Assembly: GCF_000330885.1 (NCBI RefSeq)
Contig: NC_020059.1
Coordinates: forward strand, 1,353,001-1,417,000
Length of the DNA stretch: 64,000 nt
Direction of reading: 5' to 3'
Source: Rhizobium tropici CIAT 899
GTDB taxonomy: Bacteria; Pseudomonadota; Alphaproteobacteria; Rhizobiales; Rhizobiaceae
Shown here: piece after piece, positions 48,601 through 57,068 of the stretch
Position numbering within the stretch: the stretch's first letter is position 1
Layout: the number at the start of each line of letters is the position of its first letter
The notes under the pieces: generated by a model
Told to the model about the DNA's origin: nothing
Databases searched by the model: none
Seen by the model: the letters and a program-made list of their open reading frames with translations, nothing else
Position numbers and translations under genes: made by a program

Positions 48601-51600
48601 TGGACAGTGCATGCGGTCGGACGTTGCCGCAAGCCGCTGGCGGCGGAGATAGATAGCAGGGCCGCCGCGCGATCGAGCGGGGACCGTAAATCCATGTTGA
48701 CGTCCGAGGTGGCCTACGAAACCGCGGAACGTTTCGGATTGCATTACGGCCCGCATTTCCAACTTCTGTCGAAAGCCGTGGCGTCTGGTCATCATGCGAT
48801 CGAAGTGGACCTGAAGCCGGCGGCCTCGCCGTCTCATCCCTTCGCCAGCTATAATCTCAACCCCATGTCTGTCGACGCGGCCTTTCACGGTCTCGTCGCA
48901 TTGTTCGATCAATTTTCCGGCGATGAAACCGGCGCTCCCTATATTCCCGTTCACTTTGGCACCGTGAGAGCTTTCGGCAAGGAAAGATCGATCGTCAAAG
49001 CCTTCATCGAGATCGAGCGTTTCAGCGCGAATTCGATCAAGGCGCGTTTCACCTTGTTCGATGCGAAGGGCAGCGCGGTTGCCGTTCTTGACGATTGTCG
49101 TTTCCGCCGCACGCAGCTGCGCCGCAGGGCAACGCTCGATTCCGTTGCATTTCATTATGAGAGCGTACCTTCGGCTCTTTTCGCTGGCGTACACAAATCG
49201 GGCGCTAACGGACGGCAGATTCCGTCGTACGGCAGTTCCGGCGAGAGCCATGCGCTCAACAATGCAAGCCTTCTTCTCGAAGCCGCAGTCTATCGCGCCT
49301 GCTACGATATCGCGCTAAAGGTTGCGGACCGCAACGGCGCCGTCGCATTTTCCGGCCTTCCCGGCGATGCCGAATTCCGGTCTTTCCTGGTCAATTGCCT
49401 CTACATTCTGGAGGATGCCGGCATCGCTGAGACTGGAGACGGCAAGTGGCACGTTCCCCTGGAGCCGACACTGCCGCCTGTGGCCGAGCTGTTGCAGGAA
49501 ATCTATCGTGAGGACGCTGGGCGCGTGGCCGAAAGTGTTCTCGTTGGCGATGCCTATCGCGAGACGCTCGAACATCTGGCGACGATACGGCCGCACGTGT
49601 TGGAACGCGAGCCTGCTGCCCAAGGGGCAAACATTCCGGGTGGGGCAACTCTGGAGCATGTGCTTGTTCATTCGCCCTTGAGCGAACGGCGGCTTTCGAT
49701 GCTCGCGGAAGCATTGACATCCGCCATCGAGGCCGATGCCGGCGTGATCGCATACGTTTTGGAAGTCGGCTCGGTTTCGGCCGCTTTCAGCCGAAAACTG
49801 GCGACGATCACCGCAGCAGCGGGCGCATGTCTCGTGATTGCCGAACCGCGTGAACAGGTGCGCCGAGCACTGGAGATCGCATTCGAACGCGATGCGCATG
49901 TCGTCGTCACCGATCCGGCCAAACTGACGGATCGCTATGTCGCGGACCTCGTGGTCGCCTCCGGCGATCAGAGCCAGCACCTGATGCTTCACAATGACGA
50001 TATCAAGCGAGCTGTCCGGACGATTGCCGCCGGCGATGCGCGGTTGTTGCTGGTCGATCGTGCGCCGAGCGCTTTCAATGATTTCGTCTTCGGCCTTTCC
50101 GAAGGCTGGTTTGCCGATAGCCCGTCGCCGGAATTCCCCGTTGGGCGGCTCGGCACACCGCAGCAGATCGCAGAGCTCCTGGGGAGCTTGGGCTTCGCCA
50201 AGCCGCTGATCCGTGAGCAGGTATTCCCCGAGGGAGCGTTGATAGCGGTATCGGCTGTATCCGAACGGCAACCGGAAGCAGCTGCCATCGTAGAGACCGC
50301 CGAGCCAATCCTGATCTTGTCGGAGCAGGGCAAGAAGGGTCTTGGCAAGCTGGGTGAGAATGCAAAGGTCATCGATCTCAGTGCGTTGTCGACAGATATT
50401 GCCGGCGCTCTCGATCCGGTCAACCGGAAAACCAGCCGGATCGTGTATCTTGCCGGCATGAAGCGCGGCGATGCGGCGGAATTCTCACTATCGCGTCTCT
50501 CGATCTTCACCGAACTGGCGAACCTGCTGTCGCAGCACGGCGATGGAGCACGGATTCGACTGGTGATCTTGGCGCCGGGCGGCTCTCCGCTGTCGGCTCG
50601 CCCCGTCGACGACGTGAATGCCGGTTTGTGGGCTTTGGGCCGCGTTCTTCAAAACGAATATGATGCCTTTGACGTCCATCTGCTGGATGCCGATGCGGAT
50701 GACGGGCGAGTGTTTTCCGCAGTTGATACCCTCATGACGGCGGACACGGACAACCGCGAATGGTTCATGGATCGCGCGACCGGAAAGGTCCGGGAGATCA
50801 GAGTTGCCGCAGGTCCCTTTGATGCCGTCGAAGCAAGCCGCCGGGATTTTGCCGCGGCGATGATCCGGCAACATGTAGGCGGTCGTCTGGATAGCGTCGT
50901 CTGGGAGGAAGTAGGCCTTACTGTGCCTGACGAGAGGGAGATTGTCGTCTCCGTCGAAGCGACCGGCCTCAATTTCCGCGACGTCATGTGGGCTATGGGG
51001 CTCTTGCCAGAGGAGGCGCTGGAAGACGGCTTTGCCGGTGCCACCATTGGTATGGAATTCGCTGGGCGAATTCTTGCCGTTGGCGATGCCGTCGACGATC
51101 TCAAGCCGGGTGACAAGGTGATGGGGATCGGGCCTGCTGCGTTCTCGACCCATGTCCGTGTTCACCGCGATGGAGTGACGAAGCTCCCCGAACGGATGGA
51201 CACCGTTGCGGCTGCAACCGTGCCTGTCGCTTTTCTGACCGCCTATTATGCAATGATCGAGCTTGGGCGCATTCAGCCGGGTGAAACCATCCTGATTCAT
51301 GGAGCTGCCGGCGGCGTCGGTCTGGCGGCGCTCCAGATTGCCAAGCATAGGGGTGCCAGGGTGATCGCCACCGCCGGCACGGTCGAGAAGCGTGGCTTCC
51401 TCGAAATGCTCGGCGCTGATCATGTGCTTGATTCCCGCTCTCTGGATTTCGTTTCCGGCGTGCGGCGACTTACGGATGGCGAGGGTGTCGATCTTGTCCT
51501 CAATTCGCTCTTTTCCGAAGCGATGGAGCGGAGCATCGAGCTGGTCAAGCCATTTGGCCGCTTCCTGGAGCTCGGCAAGCGCGACTATTATTCCGACCGT

Positions 51601-53076
51601 AAGATCGGCCTGCGCCCGTTCCGGCGCAATGTCAGCTATTTCGGTATCGATGCGGATCAGCTTCTGGTCAACGTACCCGATCTCACTCGGCGTATCTTCA
51701 GGGAGATCGGTCAGCTTTTCGCCGAGGAAAAGCTGACACCGCTGCCATATCGCGCCTTCGCTTATGACGAGATCGGCAATGCCTTCCGTCTGATGCAGAA
51801 TGCCGGCCATATCGGCAAAATCGTGGTGCGGCCGCCCGTTGCGGGTGTTGACAGCGTCTTGCGCGCACCCGCGAAATCCCTGCGTGTCGATGGCAAGGGT
51901 GTTTTCCTGGTCGCGGGCGGCATTGGCGGCTTCGGGTTGTCTGCCGCCGATTGGCTCGTTTCGAAGGGCGCGCGTCGCATAGCGCTATGCTCACGCCGCG
52001 GCATTGCCGATGCTGAAACGAAGCAGGCGATAGCAGATTGGGCAAAGCGGGGTGCCGTTACGACGCTGCATGCCTGCGATATCACCGATGCCGCCGCGGT
52101 CGAGACGCTGCTCGCCTCGCTCCGCACCGAAGGGGCGTTGAAGGGTGTCATTCACGCCGCTATGGTCCTGGACGATGCGCTCCTTGCCAACTTGACGCCG
52201 GAACGCAACCGCCCCGTTCTCGAGGTCAAGATTCGTGGCGCAGAAAATCTGGATCGTCTGACACGAGATGACAGGCTGGAACTCTTCCTCCTATTCTCTT
52301 CGGCAACGACCATGCTCGGCAATCCCGGTCAGGCCAACTATGTGATGGCAAATGGCTATCTGGAGGGCCTGGCGCGCTCACGTCGGGCCGCAGATAGGCC
52401 CGCGCTCGCTGTCGGCTTCGGCGCGATCGCCGACAAGGGCTTCCTTGCCCGCAACATCGAGGTCAATGATCTCCTCTCCAAGCGTATCGGAAAGGCGGCG
52501 TTGAAGGCACGCGACGCGCTGGAACAGGTCGAGCGTTATCTGCTCGCGGACAGAGGGGATGTCGATGCGGCGGCGGTCATGATCGCCGAGATCGATTGGA
52601 ATGCAGCTCGTTTGCTGCCGATTGCCGGACGTTCTCTGTTCGAGCCGTTGATGCGCCATGCAGGCAGCCATCAGGCCCTCAACGAGGGAGACAGCATCGA
52701 TCTCAGGGAACTGATCAGAGGCAAATCGGAAGAGGAGGCTCAGGCCGCTCTGCATGCGCTTGTCGCGGCAGAGATTGCAGCCATCCTGCGCGTGACCGAA
52801 GACACGGTGACGCCCGACAAGGTTTTGAAGGATATCGGCCTCGATAGCCTGATGGCTATGGAGCTCGGCATGAGCTTCCAGCAGAAAACCGGCTTCGATA
52901 TTCCTCTGAGCGGCGTAGGCGAGGGGACGACGGTGGGCGATGTCGTCGGCCGTTTGCGTGATCGGGTCATGAATCGCAACGGCGATAATGCTGCTAGTGA
53001 CATGGCCGGAGACGAGGTGGTCGAGCGCCTGGCGCGCAGCCATGCCGCAGAACACGAAAAAAGGGCCGTGCAGTGA
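45616..53076 (+). CDS. rkpA: Multidomain fatty acid/polyketide synthase RkpA
   Basis: 2486 residues, a type I iterative synthase. Domains in order: ketosynthase (Cys171 in TACSSS, His306, His344), acyltransferase (GHSVGE, Ser616), dehydratase (HxxxGxxxxP at His921, Asp1087), a region like a C-methyltransferase with a lost SAM motif (around L1382-EVGS) and the 'FGLSEGWF' tail, a pseudo-ketoreductase ('GLWALGRVLQNEY'), enoylreductase ('HGAAGGVGLAALQ', from 1895), ketoreductase ('VAGGIGGFG' 2099-2107; Ser2229, Tyr2242) and ACP (Ser2411 in GLDSL). It should build a fully reduced acyl chain for K-antigen synthesis. No thioesterase, so release needs the next gene's product. Confidence 0.95.
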   Translation: MTVEIIGRASIAPGAGSIDELQLVLKEGRCTVSRIPEERWDLARFWHPAVGIQGKTYSFAAGVFENVYAFDPAVFGLSQREAMQMDPQQRILLNVVWRALEDANLPIDGFEGQRVGVYVGASSLEYGNLTLEDPASGSPYFMTGNTLSIVSNRISHIFGLRGPSMTIDTACSSSLVALDQAVKALENGEIDTAIVGGINILLNPMSFVGFAQARMLSPEGLCRAYDDNGRGYVRAEGGAAIVLRRTDVALREKDRSYARIHAVGVNSSGRTNGISMPSREAQAALLQSIYEGRNIDVNRIAFIEGHGTGTKVGDPAEIWAIGEVIGRNRRAPVPIGSIKTNIGHTEPASGLFGLLKAVIALENNFLPASLHFDHPNESIDFEGLNVRVNTSTIELLPAKQARFAGINSFGFGGTNAHVVISDPDPIAPPEPSIRGEGVVFAVSAHTASALSTLLEDYRTRLETAEPKEARQIVASAAANREPMRHRFAARAKDSAAVLAAIDAHLAGRNSAGEAGEAPAQATKIAFVFSGNGAQWAGMGIGAYQENRHFRQCFQSFSALFEYYLGEKLTDVLVASDLAARLADTKIAQPLLFAIQASLSDCLWSMGVKPDAVFGHSVGEIAAAYAAKVLTAAEAVAIVAKRSLHQDLLAGEGKMAAVVLGEDAALAFAKARGLDNICIAAVNAPNSVTISGPADEIEAYRDAARKSQIVAHVLDINYPFHHPIIDRAREAFFADLPDLAPDSGTGTFISTVTGELRDGRLLDTQYWWRNVRDPVLFKAGCQVALAMGCNLFIEISPRPILSNYVAEIAKQASVQAIAISTLLREAPVDGHDPVSQSFARAVANGAPALRTRSSATRNAFVKLPPLPFEPVELRAHATTDEIDIFGRDRKSPYTLLGWRADLNGANWKNHLDARLFPDLAEHVVDGKAILPGSGFIEIAVTAAQRYYGTDEVEIANLEIFRPLELSQDRMVELSTILSPETGDLEIRSRERLSHDEWTVHAVGRCRKPLAAEIDSRAAARSSGDRKSMLTSEVAYETAERFGLHYGPHFQLLSKAVASGHHAIEVDLKPAASPSHPFASYNLNPMSVDAAFHGLVALFDQFSGDETGAPYIPVHFGTVRAFGKERSIVKAFIEIERFSANSIKARFTLFDAKGSAVAVLDDCRFRRTQLRRRATLDSVAFHYESVPSALFAGVHKSGANGRQIPSYGSSGESHALNNASLLLEAAVYRACYDIALKVADRNGAVAFSGLPGDAEFRSFLVNCLYILEDAGIAETGDGKWHVPLEPTLPPVAELLQEIYREDAGRVAESVLVGDAYRETLEHLATIRPHVLEREPAAQGANIPGGATLEHVLVHSPLSERRLSMLAEALTSAIEADAGVIAYVLEVGSVSAAFSRKLATITAAAGACLVIAEPREQVRRALEIAFERDAHVVVTDPAKLTDRYVADLVVASGDQSQHLMLHNDDIKRAVRTIAAGDARLLLVDRAPSAFNDFVFGLSEGWFADSPSPEFPVGRLGTPQQIAELLGSLGFAKPLIREQVFPEGALIAVSAVSERQPEAAAIVETAEPILILSEQGKKGLGKLGENAKVIDLSALSTDIAGALDPVNRKTSRIVYLAGMKRGDAAEFSLSRLSIFTELANLLSQHGDGARIRLVILAPGGSPLSARPVDDVNAGLWALGRVLQNEYDAFDVHLLDADADDGRVFSAVDTLMTADTDNREWFMDRATGKVREIRVAAGPFDAVEASRRDFAAAMIRQHVGGRLDSVVWEEVGLTVPDEREIVVSVEATGLNFRDVMWAMGLLPEEALEDGFAGATIGMEFAGRILAVGDAVDDLKPGDKVMGIGPAAFSTHVRVHRDGVTKLPERMDTVAAATVPVAFLTAYYAMIELGRIQPGETILIHGAAGGVGLAALQIAKHRGARVIATAGTVEKRGFLEMLGADHVLDSRSLDFVSGVRRLTDGEGVDLVLNSLFSEAMERSIELVKPFGRFLELGKRDYYSDRKIGLRPFRRNVSYFGIDADQLLVNVPDLTRRIFREIGQLFAEEKLTPLPYRAFAYDEIGNAFRLMQNAGHIGKIVVRPPVAGVDSVLRAPAKSLRVDGKGVFLVAGGIGGFGLSAADWLVSKGARRIALCSRRGIADAETKQAIADWAKRGAVTTLHACDITDAAAVETLLASLRTEGALKGVIHAAMVLDDALLANLTPERNRPVLEVKIRGAENLDRLTRDDRLELFLLFSSATTMLGNPGQANYVMANGYLEGLARSRRAADRPALAVGFGAIADKGFLARNIEVNDLLSKRIGKAALKARDALEQVERYLLADRGDVDAAAVMIAEIDWNAARLLPIAGRSLFEPLMRHAGSHQALNEGDSIDLRELIRGKSEEEAQAALHALVAAEIAAILRVTEDTVTPDKVLKDIGLDSLMAMELGMSFQQKTGFDIPLSGVGEGTTVGDVVGRLRDRVMNRNGDNAASDMAGDEVVERLARSHAAEHEKRAVQ

Positions 53077-54485
53077 CCTATGATGGCGAACCGGCGGAGC
53101 AGAAGAAAAGCAAGCTGCTTGAGCAGATGCGCCGTGTCGGCGAATCCTCCGGCCGCAATCGGACCGAAAGGCTGAACCGGCAGCCACAGTCACAACCGCG
53201 TCAGGCGACCCGTTTCGAGGATCTGCCTGAATATAAGCGTGTCGCAACGCAGCGCATGGCAGGTGAGCTGCTCGGCGTCGCCAATCCATTCTATCGGTCG
53301 CATGACGCCGCCGCCGGCGCGACGACGCGCATCGGCGGGCGTGAGTTCGTCAATTTTGCCTCCTATGATTATCTGGCGACCAATACGGATCCGCATGTCG
53401 CCAAGCGCGCCAAGGAGGCGATCGACCGCTTCGGAATCTCGGCGTCGGCCAGTCGTCTCGTCGCGGGCGAGCGACCTGATCATGTGGAGCTCGAGCGCAG
53501 GCTTGCCGAGGTCTATGGCGTCGATGCCGCCGTCTGCTTCGTCAGCGGCTACTTGACCAATGTCGCTGCCATCGGCTGCCTGATGGGGCCGCAGGATCTC
53601 GTGATCCACGATGAATTCATTCACAACAGCGCGCTTGCCGGCATCAAGCTTTCCGGTGCCGCCCGCCGGCTGTTCCAGCATAATGATGTCGATAGCCTCG
53701 AGAATATCCTGAAGACGCTGTCGTCGGATTTCCGGCGTGTCCTCGTCATCGTCGAAGGCATCTATTCGATGGATGGCGATATCGCCGACCTGCCGGCGCT
53801 GCTGGAGCTCAAGGCACGCTATGGTTTCTGGCTGATGGTCGACGAGGCGCATGCGCTTGGCATTCTCGGCAGGACGGGCCGCGGCACATTCGAGCACTTC
53901 GGTCTTGATCCGCGTGATGTCGATATCTGGATGGGCACGCTCTCGAAGACGACCTCGAGTTGCGGCGGCTATATTGCCGGCACGCGTGCGCTTGCCGATA
54001 TTCTGAAGGCGGAAGCAGGCGGTTTCGTCTATAGCGTCGGCCTTTCGCCCGTTCTCGCCGCCGCCGCCATCGCTGGCCTCGATATTCTCAAGTCCGAACC
54101 GGAGCGAACCGAGCGGCTTAGGCGCAACGGCCATCTGTTTCTCGACGAGGCAAAGGCCGCCGGCCTCGATACCGGCCTCAGCGTGGGGCACTCGGTCGTG
54201 CCCGTGATCGTCGGCGATTCGCTTCGGGCCGCGCAGCTTTCCAACGACTTGCTCGCCGAAGGCATCAACGTGCTGCCCATCATCCATCCGGCGGTGCCTG
54301 AGGGCATGGCGCGGCTCCGCTTCTTCATCACCTGCAATCACACCGAGGAGCAGATCCGGCGCGCGGTCAGGCTGACAGCGGAAAAACTCAAGAGCTTGAA
54401 GGACCGCAATTTCGGTCTTGCTTCGCTGGATATGGAGAAGATGATGCAACTGCTGCCCATGGCTCAAATTCCAGGCGGCTCTTAA
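53073..54485 (+). CDS. rkpG: Alpha-oxoamine synthase-family PLP enzyme RkpG
   Basis: 470 residues from a GTG overlapping the rkpA stop by four bases (GTGA), a sign of coupling. After about 60 variable residues comes the AOS fold of BioF/KBL/serine palmitoyltransferase: 'NFASYDYLATNTDP', 'GISASASRLVAGERPDHVELERRLA', 'VDEAHALGILGRTGRG' and the PLP lysine in 'GTLSKTTSSCGG' (Lys292). These enzymes condense an acyl thioester with an amino acid and release CO2. Here it is placed to take the RkpA-bound chain; the amino acid is unknown. Confidence 0.92.
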   Translation: MTYDGEPAEQKKSKLLEQMRRVGESSGRNRTERLNRQPQSQPRQATRFEDLPEYKRVATQRMAGELLGVANPFYRSHDAAAGATTRIGGREFVNFASYDYLATNTDPHVAKRAKEAIDRFGISASASRLVAGERPDHVELERRLAEVYGVDAAVCFVSGYLTNVAAIGCLMGPQDLVIHDEFIHNSALAGIKLSGAARRLFQHNDVDSLENILKTLSSDFRRVLVIVEGIYSMDGDIADLPALLELKARYGFWLMVDEAHALGILGRTGRGTFEHFGLDPRDVDIWMGTLSKTTSSCGGYIAGTRALADILKAEAGGFVYSVGLSPVLAAAAIAGLDILKSEPERTERLRRNGHLFLDEAKAAGLDTGLSVGHSVVPVIVGDSLRAAQLSNDLLAEGINVLPIIHPAVPEGMARLRFFITCNHTEEQIRRAVRLTAEKLKSLKDRNFGLASLDMEKMMQLLPMAQIPGGS

Positions 54486-54504
54486 GTTTCGGGGCGATCG
54501 TCTC

Positions 54505-55359
54505 ATGCACGTTATCGTCACGGGAGGTTCAAGCGGAATTGGTCTGGCGATAGCCAAGCTTTATGCGGCCCGAGGGGCCCGGGTTTCGCTTCTTGCTCGC
54601 GATAAGGCGCGCCTCGAAGAGGCGCGCGCCGAAATCGCGATGCTTCCCGGTGTCGACAGTGCCTTTATCCGGACGGCTTCCGTTGATGTGGCCTCTGCCG
54701 AACAGACTACCGAGGCCGTAAGGCTTTGCGAGGCGTCTTTCGGCCCTTGCGATATCCTTGTCGCTTCTGCCGGCATCGTGGAGCCTCGCGCCTTCGATGC
54801 AATGCCCGCGTCGGTTTTCGATGAGCAGATCTCCATCAATCTCCTTGGGACGGCCAACGCGGTTCGTGCTGTTTATAAAGGCATGAAAAGCCAGCGCAGT
54901 GGCCGGATCATGATGATTTCTTCGGGTGCCGCCTTGATCGGTATCTTTGGCTATAGCGCTTATTGCGCATCCAAATCGGCGCTGGCGGGCTTTGCCGAGG
55001 CTTTGAGCGCGGAAGCCGACGCTTGGGGCGTGCAGATTTCGATCTGCTTCCCGCCCGATACGATGACGCCGCAATATGCTCGGGAAATCGCGTTAAGGCC
55101 GCGCGAAGCGGAGATTTTGATGGGGGCCGTCAAGCCGTGGAGTGCGGAGGAGGTCGCAGCAAGAATCGTCCGTGGGATGGATCGCGGCAGGCAGAAGATT
55201 CACTTCGGGTTTTCGCTGACGGCGCTGGCTTATTTCGGGCCGTTGATAAAACCATTGCTGTTATGGTGGTTTTCACGCAAGGCGCGAAAAATATTTGGTG
55301 ACGAGGCGCATAGCGGTCTTGCCGATGCCGGCAAGCAGAGCTTTGATCGCGATAAGTAA
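54505..55359 (+). CDS. rkpH: SDR-family reductase RkpH
   Basis: 284 residues. NAD(P)-binding 'VTGGSSGIGLAIAKLYAARGARVSLLARD', 'ASAGI', and catalytic 'SGAALIGIFGYSAYCASKSALAGFAEAL' (Ser, Tyr-x-x-x-Lys). The layout, including the hydrophobic C-terminal 'LAYFGPLIKPLLLWWF', matches 3-ketosphinganine reductases as well as other SDRs. It would reduce the ketone made by RkpG. Nineteen bases separate the two genes. Confidence 0.9.
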   Translation: MHVIVTGGSSGIGLAIAKLYAARGARVSLLARDKARLEEARAEIAMLPGVDSAFIRTASVDVASAEQTTEAVRLCEASFGPCDILVASAGIVEPRAFDAMPASVFDEQISINLLGTANAVRAVYKGMKSQRSGRIMMISSGAALIGIFGYSAYCASKSALAGFAEALSAEADAWGVQISICFPPDTMTPQYAREIALRPREAEILMGAVKPWSAEEVAARIVRGMDRGRQKIHFGFSLTALAYFGPLIKPLLLWWFSRKARKIFGDEAHSGLADAGKQSFDRDK

Positions 55360-55424
55360 TACAAAACGGGCGCAGGAGTTGCACCGCCAGCGAAACACGT
55401 GCAAGAGAAGGTAGGTCAGGGGTA

Positions 55425-57068
55425 TTGGCGGCCCGTTCCTCGCTGATATGGAAATGCTGCCGAGGCAGCGGGCATTTGGATGGCGCAGTCTTGAAGCTTC
55501 ACGATTTTCCAGTTCTTTTGACGCTTGCCTGCTTCGCGTTTTCCTGCGTCATCGTCTTTCTGACCGATCCGTTGGCGATGCCGGCGGCCATCAATGCCGA
55601 GAACCGTACGAAAAGAAGCTGGCGGCGAGTAGCCTGCGACTGGGCGGCAAGAATTCCGGTCATCATCCTGATCTATGCGGCTTTCTTCGCCATTTCCTGG
55701 CGCCCGATCTACAGCACTCAGGCCGTCATCAGCTTCTTCGTCATCTTCACCGGCATATCGAGGGCGAAATTCGAGTTCATCCGCGAGCCTCTGGTATTTT
55801 CTGACATCGCGCTCGTCGTGGATGTCTTCAAATATAAGGAGATCTTCTACGCGACATCGCTGAACATCGTCTTCTGGATCATCGCTTTTGCCTACGTCTT
55901 CGGCCTCAGCGGTCTTTACATGTATCTGGAGCCTGCGGTTCTGCCGGACAGCCATGGTGCGCTTTGGATCCTGCTGATGCTGGCTGCAGCCTTTGCGCCA
56001 TGGGTCGCTTTGTTCAGTCGCGTTGTCAGCGAACCGGTCTGCCGTTTCACGCAGAAGTTTCTCGGCAAGGTTGACGTCAAGAGCGATACGGTGCGATTCG
56101 GCACCTTTGCCTCCGTCGTTTTTCATTTCGTCATCTGGGTCGGTGTCCGGCGCGAGGCAATTGTCTCGGAATTGTCCGAGCGCTTCATGTCGGCGCTGCA
56201 GGAGCTTTGGGAACATGGCGAAGACGAACCGCTCATCGTCGTCTGGCAATCCGAATCCTTCATCGATCTCAGACATTTCGGCGTCGAGAATATCAAGCTT
56301 CCCAATCTCGACCGTCTGAGGGAGCAGGCTGCGCAATGGGGCCGCATGACCAGCGTCTTCGAGGGTGGCTATACTCTACGAACCGAATTTGCTGTCTTGA
56401 GCGGGCTACTGCCCGAAAATGTGCATATCGACGCCAGCTACCCTTATTTGCGTGCCAGCCATTACAAGGATGTCGTCTGGCCGGCGCGGCTGAAAAAGGC
56501 CGGCTGGAAGACGCAGTTCATCCATCCCTACGACAAGACGTTTTTCCTGCGTCACAAGGCGTTGCCGCAGCTTGGCTTCGACCGGATGATGATGCTGGAC
56601 GAGTTCGATCACAATCCCGAGCGCGACGGCCCTTACGTCAGCGACCTCTCGCTGACGAAAAGCGTGATCCGGACGATCGATGATGACGGCACGAGCAAGA
56701 ACTTCCTCTTTGTCGCGTCCATGGCGAATCACGGCCCCTGGGAGCCGGGCCGCTGCGGCGACCTCGTCAATCCGGTGGATATCTACGGCGAACTCCTGAT
56801 GCGCGCCGATCATGCGCTCGGCAATCTTGCCCATCATCTCGACAGGCTGGATCGCCCGGTTTGGCTGCTTTTCTATGGCGATCACGCACCCCTGCTGAAG
56901 GCCTTCGCCGACCCGTTCCCGGATCCGCGCACCGATTATGTCATCGTTCCGCTTGGCCGCGCGCGCGCCCATTCTCAAAAGCCGCAGCCGCCGCAGGAAG
57001 AGGCGCCCTGGAATCTGATCGGCACATTGCTGCGCTATGCCGGCCTTGCCACCGAGGTTGCGGAATGA
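55425..57068 (+). CDS. rkpI: Membrane sulfatase/LTA-synthase-fold protein RkpI
   Basis: 547 residues from a TTG at 55425 (a TTG at 55491 is an alternative start). Four or five membrane helices fill residues 20-180, followed by a periplasmic alkaline-phosphatase-fold domain: 'VVWQSESFIDLRHF' (metal site), 'EGGYTLRTEFAVLSG' with the catalytic Thr, 'SMANHGPW' and 'YGDHAPLL'. Such proteins transfer phosphoglycerol or phosphoethanolamine-type groups or hydrolyse sulfate or phosphate esters. Its role in K-antigen synthesis is not established. The stop overlaps the rkpJ start by up to 4 bases. Confidence 0.85.
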   Translation: MAARSSLIWKCCRGSGHLDGAVLKLHDFPVLLTLACFAFSCVIVFLTDPLAMPAAINAENRTKRSWRRVACDWAARIPVIILIYAAFFAISWRPIYSTQAVISFFVIFTGISRAKFEFIREPLVFSDIALVVDVFKYKEIFYATSLNIVFWIIAFAYVFGLSGLYMYLEPAVLPDSHGALWILLMLAAAFAPWVALFSRVVSEPVCRFTQKFLGKVDVKSDTVRFGTFASVVFHFVIWVGVRREAIVSELSERFMSALQELWEHGEDEPLIVVWQSESFIDLRHFGVENIKLPNLDRLREQAAQWGRMTSVFEGGYTLRTEFAVLSGLLPENVHIDASYPYLRASHYKDVVWPARLKKAGWKTQFIHPYDKTFFLRHKALPQLGFDRMMMLDEFDHNPERDGPYVSDLSLTKSVIRTIDDDGTSKNFLFVASMANHGPWEPGRCGDLVNPVDIYGELLMRADHALGNLAHHLDRLDRPVWLLFYGDHAPLLKAFADPFPDPRTDYVIVPLGRARAHSQKPQPPQEEAPWNLIGTLLRYAGLATEVAE

